Source: DAOSVX01 sp964440405
Lineage (GTDB): Bacteria; Bacillota_I; Bacilli_A; RF39; UBA660
Reading direction: 5' to 3'
Length of the DNA stretch: 14,735 nucleotides
Assembly: GCA_964440405.1 (NCBI GenBank)
Contig: CAYTSB010000021.1
Span: 1-14,735 of the forward strand
The notes under the pieces: model-generated
Databases searched by the model: none
The model's input: only the letters and a program-made list of their open reading frames with translations
What the model was told of the DNA's origin: nothing
In this document: positions 1-6,860 of the stretch, in pieces
How positions within the stretch are numbered: position 1 is the first letter of the stretch
Layout of the letters: every line of letters begins with the position of its first letter
Position numbers and translations under genes: made by a program

Positions 1-31
1 AAGCTCTAAAAAAACTCCAACAAAACCTATC

Positions 32-50
32 AGGCCTATAAGGCTTTTTT
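32..50 (+). terminator. Intrinsic terminator of an upstream gene outside the window
   Basis: AGGCCT (32-37), loop ATA, then AGGCTT (41-46) form a short stem with one G-U pair, followed by a T run to 50. This is the usual form of a factor-independent terminator. The gene it serves lies mostly or entirely left of the window. A TAA at 7-9 could be its stop codon, but there is too little sequence to identify a product. Confidence 0.6.
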
Positions 51-70
51 ATTTATATTAGATTAAGATG

Positions 71-99
71 TTTTAATCTTTAATAATTTGTGTTAAAAT
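71..99 (+). promoter_or_regulatory. Putative extended -10 promoter of mtaB
   Basis: TGTTAAAAT (91-99) is an extended -10 element with hexamer TAAAAT at 94-99. The matching -35 position (71-76, TTTTAA) is weak, as is common with extended -10 promoters. An inverted repeat, AGATTAA (60-66) with TTAATCT (73-79), overlaps the -35 region. It could be an operator or merely AT-rich chance. A start near 106 leaves about a dozen untranslated bases before the ATG at 118. Confidence 0.5.
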
Positions 100-117
100 C
101 TTTTTGTGGTGGGTATT

Positions 118-1389
118 ATGACATTTAAAATAGTTACTTTAGGTTGTAAAGTAAATAATTATGAAAGTGAATATATGACAGAATTATTAATTAAAAATAA
201 TTATTTTTATAATGAAGAAAATTCAGATATAATTATTATTAATACTTGTTCTGTAACTAATCAGGCAGATAGTAAAAGTCGTAAATTAATTAGAAAAGCA
301 AAAAAAGATAGTCCTCATGCAATAATTATAGTATGTGGCTGTATGGCTGAAAACCATCAAAGAACTTTGGATTTACCAATTGATATTTTAATTGGTAATA
401 AAGATAAAAGTAAGATAATTGATTATTTAAATGAATATTTAATTAATAAAAATAAAATTAAAAAGTTTTATAATTTGAGAACTGTAGAATTTGAAGATAT
501 GACTTTAGACTCATATCAGAATAAAACCAGAGCATTTGTTAAAATTGAAGATGGCTGTAACAATTTCTGTTCTTATTGTATTATCCCTTATGTTAGAGGA
601 AAAGAACGTAGTAAAGAATTTTTTAAAGTAATAGAAGAAGTGGAAACTTTGGTTAAAAACGGTCATCAGGAAATAGTTTTAACGGGAATTCATACCGGAA
701 ACTATAATAGTAATGGTAAAAGACTAATTGATATTATTAAAAAAATTAGTAAAATAGATAATCTTAAAAGAATTAGAATATCTAGTATTGAAGTAACTGA
801 ATTAGATAGTGACTTTTTAGAAGAATTAAAAAATAATTCTAAAATATGTAATCATCTTCATATTCCACTTCAAAGTGGTAGTGATAATATTTTAAAATTA
901 ATGAATCGTAAATATGATTTAAAATACTATGAAGATAAAATCAGACAAATAAGAGCTATTAGACCTGATATTAATATTACCACTGATATTATTGTTGGAT
1001 TTCCTAATGAAACAGATGAGGATTTTAATAATACTCTGGAATTTAGTGAAAAAATAAAGTTTGGTAAAATTCATGTCTTTCCTTATTCTAAAAGAGATGG
1101 AACCCAAGCTAGCTTAATGACTCAAGTAAAAGATGATGTTAAGAAAAAGAGAACCAATAATTTATTGGAACTTTCTTTTAAATTAGAATTAGAGTATCAA
1201 AATAAATTTTTGGGTCAAGAATTGGATATATTAATTGAAAAGGTTGAAAATTATCTTGCTATTGGGCATACTAGTAATTATTTAGAAATAAAAATTAAAG
1301 AAAATTTAGAAAAGAATAAAATATATTATCTAGAAATTGTTAATGTTGATCCTTTAGAAGGAAAAATTGTTGATAAAATTGTGATTTAA
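118..1389 (+). CDS. mtaB: tRNA (N6-threonylcarbamoyladenosine-37) methylthiotransferase MtaB
   Basis: This cytoplasmic radical-SAM enzyme adds a methylthio group to t6A37 of tRNAs reading ANN codons, giving ms2t6A. The 423-residue protein has the family layout. An N-terminal MTTase domain carries three Cys for one Fe-S cluster (C10 in LGCKVN, C44 in NTCSVTN, C75 in VCGCM). The radical-SAM core carries the CxxxCxxC site C147/C151/C154 (DGCNNFCSYC), and IVLTGIHTG and NHLHIPLQSGS are typical MtaB (YqeV) signatures. A TRAM RNA-binding domain occupies roughly residues 362-423. The reading frame stays open back to a GTG at 106, but GGTGGG at 108-113 is the ribosome site for the ATG at 118, and the protein then begins like its homologues. 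The end of the gene contains the promoter of the next gene. Nothing is missing, so the identification is firm. Confidence 0.95.
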   Translation: MTFKIVTLGCKVNNYESEYMTELLIKNNYFYNEENSDIIIINTCSVTNQADSKSRKLIRKAKKDSPHAIIIVCGCMAENHQRTLDLPIDILIGNKDKSKIIDYLNEYLINKNKIKKFYNLRTVEFEDMTLDSYQNKTRAFVKIEDGCNNFCSYCIIPYVRGKERSKEFFKVIEEVETLVKNGHQEIVLTGIHTGNYNSNGKRLIDIIKKISKIDNLKRIRISSIEVTELDSDFLEELKNNSKICNHLHIPLQSGSDNILKLMNRKYDLKYYEDKIRQIRAIRPDINITTDIIVGFPNETDEDFNNTLEFSEKIKFGKIHVFPYSKRDGTQASLMTQVKDDVKKKRTNNLLELSFKLELEYQNKFLGQELDILIEKVENYLAIGHTSNYLEIKIKENLEKNKIYYLEIVNVDPLEGKIVDKIVI

Positions 1390-1398
1390 ATATATAAT
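1370..1398 (+). promoter_or_regulatory. Sigma-A-type promoter of the 1429-1950 membrane protein gene
   Basis: TTGATA (1370-1375) and a perfect TATAAT (1393-1398) are separated by 17 bases. The -35 lies in the last codons of mtaB. Transcription would begin around 1405, leaving a short leader with the GAGGTG ribosome site (1417-1422). The following gene therefore probably has its own expression in addition to read-through from mtaB. Confidence 0.65.
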
Positions 1399-1428
1399 GG
1401 ATATATATAATAAATTGAGGTGTTAAAT

Positions 1429-1950
1429 ATGGCATTAGATGAAAGATTCATAGGTATAGCTAATGAAGCAAAAAAACAAGCTGAAGTTAGAGTTTATAAC
1501 AGTGAAAAAATAAAAAGAGGAACTTTTAGAGGATCTCCTCAGAAAAAAATGAAAACTTCTAATTTAGAGCGTTTTGCTTTAGCAGGATTTGTAGTTATAT
1601 TAGTTGGTTATGCGGTTACAATTGGTGTTCTTCATAATAAAAGCTTTAAAAGTCATATTGAGTATGAACAATCAGGAATTTATAATATTGTTGCAACTGA
1701 GTCAGATGGCGAAATTATTGAATTTTTAAAGTCAACAGCAGAAACAGTTAGAGCTTGGGATGATGAGGAAATAAAAGAGACGGCTATGAGTAAAGTCTTG
1801 GAGATAGAAGAGATTATTGCTAATACTGAATATTTAATGCTAGATAATAATAGTTCTGAAAAGATTGATACCTTACTTACTAGAGGATTGTTTATTGCTT
1901 CCGAACTCGGTGCAAAATTTGAAGTAAAATCACAGTCAAAAAACTTTTAA
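1429..1950 (+). CDS. Unknown single-pass membrane protein
   Basis: I do not recognise this 173-residue protein. Residues 1-45 are basic and hydrophilic (rich in Lys/Arg, with RGTFRGSPQKK). Residues about 49-68 form one hydrophobic segment (FALAGFVVILVGYAVTIGVL). The remaining roughly 105 residues are acidic and look mostly helical, with many Glu and Asp in residues 90-150. By the positive-inside rule the N-terminus should be cytoplasmic and the C-terminal domain outside. There is no cleavable signal, Cys pair or recognisable motif. GAGGTG at 1417-1422 fixes the start at the ATG at 1429; a GTG at 1420 is part of that ribosome site. The gene has its own promoter (1370-1398) and terminator (1949-1973), so it forms its own unit between mtaB and recD2. 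Codon use matches the neighbouring housekeeping genes. Confidence 0.85.
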   Translation: MALDERFIGIANEAKKQAEVRVYNSEKIKRGTFRGSPQKKMKTSNLERFALAGFVVILVGYAVTIGVLHNKSFKSHIEYEQSGIYNIVATESDGEIIEFLKSTAETVRAWDDEEIKETAMSKVLEIEEIIANTEYLMLDNNSSEKIDTLLTRGLFIASELGAKFEVKSQSKNF

Positions 1951-1973
1951 AATCTCCTTAGTGAGATTTTTTT
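1949..1973 (+). terminator. Intrinsic terminator after the membrane protein gene
   Basis: AAAATCTC (1949-1956) and GAGATTTT (1963-1970) form an 8-bp stem with a 6-base loop, followed by more T to 1973. The left arm begins within the TAA stop codon. Confidence 0.8.
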
Positions 1974-1982
1974 AAATCCCAC

Positions 1983-2011
1983 TGGACAAACAAAAGTTTG
2001 AATGATATACT
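1983..2011 (+). promoter_or_regulatory. Promoter of recD2
   Basis: TGGACA (1983-1988), a 17-base spacer and TATACT (2006-2011) form a sigma-A-type promoter. TG at 2003-2004 adds an extended -10. It lies immediately after the preceding terminator, so recD2 starts a new transcription unit. Confidence 0.7.
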
Positions 2012-2040
2012 TGATTTAATTATCGCTGAAGGAAGAAATT

Positions 2041-4218
2041 ATGAATTACATTAAGGGAAATTTTAGAAGTGCAATATATGAGAGTGAATCTGGTTATAAA
2101 GTAGGCCTTTTTAAAGTGAAAGAGACTAACGATGAGGAAATGGCAGATTATGTTAATAAAACGATAACTTTTACGGGTTATTTTACTGATTTGAATACTG
2201 AAGATAAATATATTTTTTATGGTAGCTTAACTAAACATGAAAGGTATGGGATCCAATATCTAGTTAAAAATTATGAAAAAGAAATTCCAACTGGAGATAA
2301 TGCGGTTATTGAATTTCTATCATCTTCTTTAATTAAAGGTTGTGGTGAAAAAACAGCAATTAACATTGTTAAAACTCTAGGTAGTGATGCAGTTGCCAGG
2401 ATAAAAGAAAACTATCAAAATTTACTTATTGTACCTAATATGAATGAAAATAAAGCTTTAAAAATATATAATTCAATTATGGAGTATAGTAAAAATGATG
2501 AAGTAATTATTAAATTTAAAAGTCTTGGCTTTTCAATTAAAGAGATTACTAATATTATTAACACTTATCATGAAAAAACTTTAGAAATTTTAAATGAAGA
2601 TCTATATACTTTTAAAGATTTAGTTCCTTTTGCTAAACTAGATAAGATTTTTTTAACATTTAATGACAAAGAAAGTATTATTAGAATAAAGGCTTGTATT
2701 ATTGAAAGCATGAATATTTTAATTTTTTCAAATGGTGATACTTATCATTATGATAATGAGCTAGCCGTTACTTTAAAAACCAATTTTAATTTAAGAATTG
2801 AAAGAGATATTTTTGATGAAGCGATAGATTTATTAATTAAAGAAGCAAAAATAATCTGTGAAGATGATAAATATTATTTAAAAGACTATTATGATATGGA
2901 AATTAATATTGCAGATACTCTTAATGATATTAACAGTCAGAAATTAGTTAAGGATCCTAATTTGGGAAATACGATTAATGCAATTGAAAAATTAATGGAT
3001 ATAACACTTAATGTTACGCAGAAGAAAGCAATTAAGGATAGTATTAACAGTAATGTTGCAATTATTACTGGTGGGCCTGGAACTGGTAAAACAACTATTG
3101 TAAATGCGATTGTTAAAACATTTATAGAAATTAATAATTACAACAGTTTTGATATAATGCGCAATATTGCCTTGCTTGCTCCAACAGGCAGAGCTAGTAA
3201 AAGATTAGCTGAAATAACTTTATTACCAGCTTTAACTATCCATCGTTTTTTAAAGTGGAATAAAGAAGGTAATTATTTCCAAATTAATGAAAATAATAAA
3301 AGCGGTGAAAAATTAATTATTATAGATGAAGTAAGCATGCTAGATACTTTTATTTTAGATGCTTTATTAAAAGGTATTACTAGAGATGTTAAAATTATCT
3401 TTATTGGTGATGAGAACCAATTACCCAGTGTTGGTGGGGGCCTTATCTTAAATGACTTAATAAGCAGTCAAAGATTTACTCATATTAGATTAACAAAGAT
3501 TTTTAGACAAGAAAAAGATTCTTATATTCCATATTTAGCTAAAGAAATTAGAGAGCAAAAACTAAGTGATAGTTATTTAATTAAAAAAAATGATTATAAT
3601 TTTGTTGAGACTAATAGTAGGCAAGTTAAAAATATTATTACGCAAATATGTAATAAAGGAATAGATCATAATATTAATCATAAGAATATGATTGTCTTGG
3701 CTCCAATCTATAAAGGTGAAAATGGAATTGATAATCTTAATATCTTATTACAAAGTGTTTTTAATCCAGCATCTCAAGATAAAAACGAACTACATGTTGC
3801 TGATATTATCTATCGTGAGTGTGATAAGGTTATTCAGTTGGTAAATGATCCGGATAACAATGTGTTTAACGGTGATATTGGTTACATTGATGAAATAAAT
3901 TTAAAGTCCAAAGATGTTTTAACAATTAATTTTGATGGCAACTATATTAGTTACAAAAAAGAAGATTTACTCAAAATTAAGCATGCTTATGCTATTTCTA
4001 TTCATAAAAGCCAGGGAAGTGAATTTGAATATGTCATTATGATTATTGTTAATGCCTATTCAAGGATGCTTTATAATAAACTTATTTATACAGGAGTATC
4101 ACGGGCTAAGAAGAGTTTAATGCTAATTGGTGAAACCGAAGCATTTGTTAGGGGAATTCATAATAACTATAGTCTAGACCGTAAAACAACATTAGTTAAT
4201 CGTTTTTTGAATAAATAA
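2041..4218 (+). CDS. recD2: RecD2-type ATP-dependent 5'-3' DNA helicase
   Basis: RecD2 is a superfamily 1B helicase of bacteria without RecBCD. It unwinds DNA 5' to 3' and helps with repair, mismatch processing and replication-fork integrity. The 725-residue protein has an N-terminal OB-like region (about 1-90) and a helix-hairpin-helix region (around 97-200, with SLIKGCGEKTAINIVKTLG). The helicase core contains Walker A GGPGTGKTT (G344-T352), APTGRASKRL (motif Ia), Walker B IIDEVS (D429, E430), GDENQLPS (from 456), KIFRQ (motif IV), the late motif SIHKSQGSEF (H655 onward) and YTGVSRAKKSLML (motif VI). Length lies between the Deinococcus (about 715) and Bacillus (about 800) forms. AAGGA at 2029-2033 supports the ATG. 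No strong terminator separates it from the small gene at 4260, so the two are probably cotranscribed. In B. subtilis recD2 (yrrC) occupies the same neighbourhood. Confidence 0.95.
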   Translation: MNYIKGNFRSAIYESESGYKVGLFKVKETNDEEMADYVNKTITFTGYFTDLNTEDKYIFYGSLTKHERYGIQYLVKNYEKEIPTGDNAVIEFLSSSLIKGCGEKTAINIVKTLGSDAVARIKENYQNLLIVPNMNENKALKIYNSIMEYSKNDEVIIKFKSLGFSIKEITNIINTYHEKTLEILNEDLYTFKDLVPFAKLDKIFLTFNDKESIIRIKACIIESMNILIFSNGDTYHYDNELAVTLKTNFNLRIERDIFDEAIDLLIKEAKIICEDDKYYLKDYYDMEINIADTLNDINSQKLVKDPNLGNTINAIEKLMDITLNVTQKKAIKDSINSNVAIITGGPGTGKTTIVNAIVKTFIEINNYNSFDIMRNIALLAPTGRASKRLAEITLLPALTIHRFLKWNKEGNYFQINENNKSGEKLIIIDEVSMLDTFILDALLKGITRDVKIIFIGDENQLPSVGGGLILNDLISSQRFTHIRLTKIFRQEKDSYIPYLAKEIREQKLSDSYLIKKNDYNFVETNSRQVKNIITQICNKGIDHNINHKNMIVLAPIYKGENGIDNLNILLQSVFNPASQDKNELHVADIIYRECDKVIQLVNDPDNNVFNGDIGYIDEINLKSKDVLTINFDGNYISYKKEDLLKIKHAYAISIHKSQGSEFEYVIMIIVNAYSRMLYNKLIYTGVSRAKKSLMLIGETEAFVRGIHNNYSLDRKTTLVNRFLNK

Positions 4219-4259
4219 ATATATTTTGAGCAAAATAATACTGATAAAGGAGTGATATT

Positions 4260-4403
4260 GTGAATAAATTAAGCAAAGCTATGATTTCTTTGGGAGTATT
4301 AGGAGCCGGAGTATTAGCTTATTCAATGATGGGTAATAGTAAGAAAAAGAAAGCTAGGGACTTTATTGAAAATATGACAAAACCAATCAGTAGTAATAAA
4401 TAG
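4260..4403 (+). CDS. Small hydrophobic protein, possibly YrzQ/DUF3918-like
   Basis: This 47-residue ORF starts at GTG. Its ribosome site is one of the strongest in the window (AAAGGAGTGAT at 4246-4256, 7 bases before the start), which is the main reason to call it real. Residues 8-24 are hydrophobic and rich in Gly and Ala (ISLGVLGAGVLAYSMMG). They are followed by a basic patch KKKKAR (28-33) and a polar tail, so the product is a small membrane-associated protein with a likely cytoplasmic C-terminus. It lies 41 bases after recD2 and ends at a terminator. From memory, B. subtilis has the 40-odd-residue YrzQ (DUF3918), with a similar Gly-Ala-rich N-terminus and basic tail, between recD2 and the AI-2E permease gene yrrI. 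Position, size and shape agree here, but the assignment is an inference. Function is unknown. Confidence 0.75.
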   Translation: MNKLSKAMISLGVLGAGVLAYSMMGNSKKKKARDFIENMTKPISSNK

Positions 4404-4424
4404 AGAAGCAGTTGCTTCTTTTTT
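4404..4424 (+). terminator. Intrinsic terminator after the recD2 unit
   Basis: AGAAGC (4404-4409), loop AGTT and GCTTCT (4414-4419) form a perfect 6-bp stem directly after the TAG stop codon, followed by a T run to 4424. Confidence 0.85.
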
Positions 4425-4425
4425 A

Positions 4426-4454
4426 TTTAAATTTTATTTAAAATTTGCTATAAT
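4426..4454 (+). promoter_or_regulatory. Extended -10 promoter of the permease-kinase-cmk-alaS operon
   Basis: TGCTATAAT (4446-4454) is a consensus extended -10. The -35 position 17 bases upstream (4426-4431, TTTAAA) is poor. The site lies just after the previous terminator and about 18 bases before the ATG at 4473, giving a very short leader with the modest ribosome site GGTGA. Confidence 0.6.
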
Positions 4455-4472
4455 AAAAACGGATGGTGAAAT

Positions 4473-5657
4473 ATGGAAAAAACTCCTCATAAGTCTTTTG
4501 AAGAAAAGAAAATAGAAGTAGCAGATTTAACTAGTAAAATATTAAGAATTCTTTATTATGTAATAGTAGTGGGAATTATTTTAATTGTTATTTTAATTTT
4601 TAAAGAATTAAAAATATTTTCATTTATGCTTAGTCTATTTAAAATAATATCTCCTTTATTTATTGGTTTTATTATTGCCTGGATCTTTAATCCTCTGGTT
4701 TCTTATTTAAATAAGAAAGGATTAAGTAGGATACTGGCAACATCTATTGTTTATGTTTTATTTATTTTACTTATGTATTTATTTGTTAGAATGCTTATTC
4801 CAACAATTAGTAATCAAATGAATGATTTAATTAATATTATTCCTTCAGTTTTTAGTGAAATTAAAGAATTTATAACCAAAGTATTTGATGGTATGAAAAA
4901 TATTGATGGAATTAATGTTACTAATATAAAAGATAATGTTTTTGCTTCAATTGAAAATTTTGCAGCTAATATTACTACTAGTCTTCCTAATACCTTAATT
5001 ACTACTATTAGTGCAATTTTCTCAGGTTTAGGAATATTCCTGGTTAGTTTGATTGTCGGATTTTATATGTTGTTTAATTTTGACAATACCAGCTCCCATA
5101 TTCTTTCTTTATTACCTAAGAAATATCGTTATGAATTTAAAACTCTAACTGATGAAATTGGTCTTCAACTTCATAATTATGTTAATGGAACCTTGATCTG
5201 TGCCGGTATTATCTGTATTACCTGTACAATTGGATTTGCATTAATTGGATTAAAAGCTCCATTATTATTTGGACTTTTCTGCGGTATTACTAATATTATC
5301 CCTTATATTGGACCTTATATTGGTGGTATTCCAGCGATCTTAGTCGGTTTTAGTCAAGGTGGACCAATTGGAATATTAAGTTTAATAATAGTTGTAGTTA
5401 TTCAAGGCTTGGAAGGCAATTTATTAAATCCAATTATTATGAGTAAAACAATGAAGTTACATCCAGTAACTGTTATGATGGGATTAATTGTTTTTGGCTA
5501 TTTCTTTGGAATGTGGGGAATGATCCTGGCGACACCGATTATTGCTTTAATTAAGATTTTAATTAACTTTATTATTAATAAATATGATTTGTTTGATTAT
5601 GATAATGATCCTACAGAGATAATTAGTTTAGCTGGAATTAAGAAAGCCAGGAAATAA
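4473..5657 (+). CDS. AI-2E family transporter (YrrI-like)
   Basis: This is a 394-residue integral membrane protein of the AI-2E transporter / PerM family (PF01594). Members were named after TqsA, an autoinducer-2 exporter, but most have unknown substrates, and some act as ion/proton antiporters. Hydrophobic segments occur at about 25-45, 50-75, 84-108, 178-203, 243-268, 270-297, 303-320 and 333-365, with the usual hydrophilic region around 115-175 between the third and fourth. The PYIGPYIGG motif (277-285) is characteristic of the family, and a helix with MKLHPVTVMMGLIVFG precedes the last segments. The gene begins an operon; the next gene starts one base after its TAA. B. subtilis yrrI has the same place near alaS. 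The substrate cannot be read from the sequence, and a role in quorum sensing should not be assumed. Confidence 0.9.
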   Translation: MEKTPHKSFEEKKIEVADLTSKILRILYYVIVVGIILIVILIFKELKIFSFMLSLFKIISPLFIGFIIAWIFNPLVSYLNKKGLSRILATSIVYVLFILLMYLFVRMLIPTISNQMNDLINIIPSVFSEIKEFITKVFDGMKNIDGINVTNIKDNVFASIENFAANITTSLPNTLITTISAIFSGLGIFLVSLIVGFYMLFNFDNTSSHILSLLPKKYRYEFKTLTDEIGLQLHNYVNGTLICAGIICITCTIGFALIGLKAPLLFGLFCGITNIIPYIGPYIGGIPAILVGFSQGGPIGILSLIIVVVIQGLEGNLLNPIIMSKTMKLHPVTVMMGLIVFGYFFGMWGMILATPIIALIKILINFIINKYDLFDYDNDPTEIISLAGIKKARK

Positions 5658-5658
5658 A

Positions 5659-6189
5659 ATGAAAAAAATATTTTTAATCAGTGGTAAAGCTGAAAGTGGT
5701 AAAAACGCTGTTGGTGAATATATTAAAGAATATTATGAAGAAAAGAAAACAAAGGTTATTGTAACTTCATTTGCTAAATATCTTAAAATATATGCTAAAG
5801 AAATAATTAACTGGAATGGTAATGAAAATGATAAGCCCAGAGATTTCTTACAAACTATTGGAATAGAATTAATAAAAGAAAAAATTGATTCAAAATTTTT
5901 AATTAAAAGAATGTTAGATGATCTTAAAGTTTATAATCATTATTTTGATATTGCAGTTATAACAGATGCCCGATTTAAAGAGGAAATAGCTGCTATTAAA
6001 AATAATTATGCTAATGTTATTACTATTTATGTTGATTGCAATAAAAACAGTTTAACACCTAAACAAAAAAAACATATTACCGAAACTGCTTTGGATGATT
6101 ATCACAATTATAAATATAAAATTAGTAATAATGGTAGTAAAAAAGAACTAAAAAATATGGTAATAGATATCCTAAAAGAGGTGAAATAA
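5659..6189 (+). CDS. P-loop nucleotide kinase resembling phage deoxynucleoside monophosphate kinases
   Basis: This 176-residue protein is probably a (deoxy)nucleoside monophosphate kinase. It starts with a Walker A loop, GKAESGKN (G9-N16). A VITDARFKEEI segment (near residue 100) and ETALDDYHNYKYKISNNGS followed by a Lys/Glu-Leu tail (about residues 139-160) match my memory of the phage dNMP kinase fold, in which a D-R-F-x-x-E motif and a terminal Asn-Gly segment followed by a Leu are usual. These kinases phosphorylate dGMP, dTMP or hydroxymethyl-dCMP in phages. Chromosomal copies in Bacillota are poorly characterised. The gene starts one base after the permease stop and ends one base before the cmk start, so the three are translationally tight. 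The ribosome site AGGAA lies within the end of the preceding gene. Substrate is unassigned, and a distant dephospho-CoA kinase or adenylate kinase relative is possible. Confidence 0.75.
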   Translation: MKKIFLISGKAESGKNAVGEYIKEYYEEKKTKVIVTSFAKYLKIYAKEIINWNGNENDKPRDFLQTIGIELIKEKIDSKFLIKRMLDDLKVYNHYFDIAVITDARFKEEIAAIKNNYANVITIYVDCNKNSLTPKQKKHITETALDDYHNYKYKISNNGSKKELKNMVIDILKEVK

Positions 6190-6190
6190 A

Positions 6191-6841
6191 ATGATCATAG
6201 CAATTGATGGGCCTTGCGGTAGTGGTAAGGGAACTATTTCAACACTACTTGCCAAAAAATATAATTTAATTAATATTGATACGGGAGCAATTTATAGATG
6301 CTTGGCTTTAGCTAGTTTAAGAAACAATTTAGATTCATCAAACACAAAAGAAATAATAGAATTATCTAGAAAGATAAAAATAGAACTTGCCAAAGATGGT
6401 AAAGTGTTTTTGGATAAAGAAGATGTTACTGAGTTAATCAGATCTAAAGAGGTCACAAATATCGTTTCCCAAATCTCAATTCCTCCAGAAGTAAGAGCCA
6501 GAATGGTTGAAATTCAAAGAGATCTTGCCAGTAAGGGTAATACCATTATTGAAGGGCGGGATATAACAACAGTGGTTTTTCCAGATGCGGATTATAAATT
6601 CTATCTAGATGCCTCTTTAGAAGAAAGAGTAAAAAGAAGATTAATTCAGAATGAAGAAAAAAAGATAGCTACAACCTATGAGGAAGTATTAGGGAATATT
6701 GAAATGCGTGATTATAATGATATGCATAAACCCGTTGGAGCTTTAAAAAGAACAGAAAATCAAATATATATTGATTCAACCAATATGACAATAGAAGAAG
6801 TTGTAAATGAAATGACAGCAATAATAGATAATAAGAAATAA
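6191..6841 (+). CDS. cmk: Cytidylate kinase
   Basis: Cmk transfers phosphate from ATP to CMP and dCMP in the pyrimidine salvage and recycling pathway. The 216-residue protein (typical length about 220) has the family P-loop IAIDGPCGSGKGT at its N-terminus, then NIDTGAIYR (substrate site, around 34-42). VSQISIPPEVRARMVEIQRD is followed by the hallmark EGRDITTVVFPDA and FYLDASLEERVKRR (lid region). The Cmk-specific CMP-binding insert lies between about 60 and 120. The start at 6191 is supported by AGAGGTGA (6177-6184) at the end of the preceding kinase gene. It is the third gene of the operon, 19 bases ahead of alaS. In B. subtilis cmk lies elsewhere, so pairing with the upstream kinase is specific to this lineage or its relatives. 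Confidence 0.93.
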   Translation: MIIAIDGPCGSGKGTISTLLAKKYNLINIDTGAIYRCLALASLRNNLDSSNTKEIIELSRKIKIELAKDGKVFLDKEDVTELIRSKEVTNIVSQISIPPEVRARMVEIQRDLASKGNTIIEGRDITTVVFPDADYKFYLDASLEERVKRRLIQNEEKKIATTYEEVLGNIEMRDYNDMHKPVGALKRTENQIYIDSTNMTIEEVVNEMTAIIDNKK

Positions 6842-6860
6842 AACTTGAAGGAGATTAATA

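Noticed and set aside
106..117. GTG start for mtaB
   Set aside because: It would include the ribosome site itself and lies at the predicted transcription start; the ATG at 118 matches homologues.
919..1107. Minus-strand ORF of 62 codons inside mtaB
   Set aside because: It lies wholly within a firmly identified gene on the other strand, has no ribosome site or family resemblance, and is typical antisense noise.
4222..4237. Hairpin after recD2 (TATTTT / AAAATA) as a terminator
   Set aside because: It has six A-T pairs only and no T run; it is more likely that the small gene at 4260 is cotranscribed.
4473..5657. A quorum-sensing system based on the AI-2E family name
   Set aside because: No luxS or receptor genes are near, and most family members do not transport AI-2; the neighbourhood is housekeeping.
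6842..6860. T-box or other riboswitch ahead of alaS
   Set aside because: Only 19 bases separate cmk and alaS, and the operon leader before 4473 is also too short.
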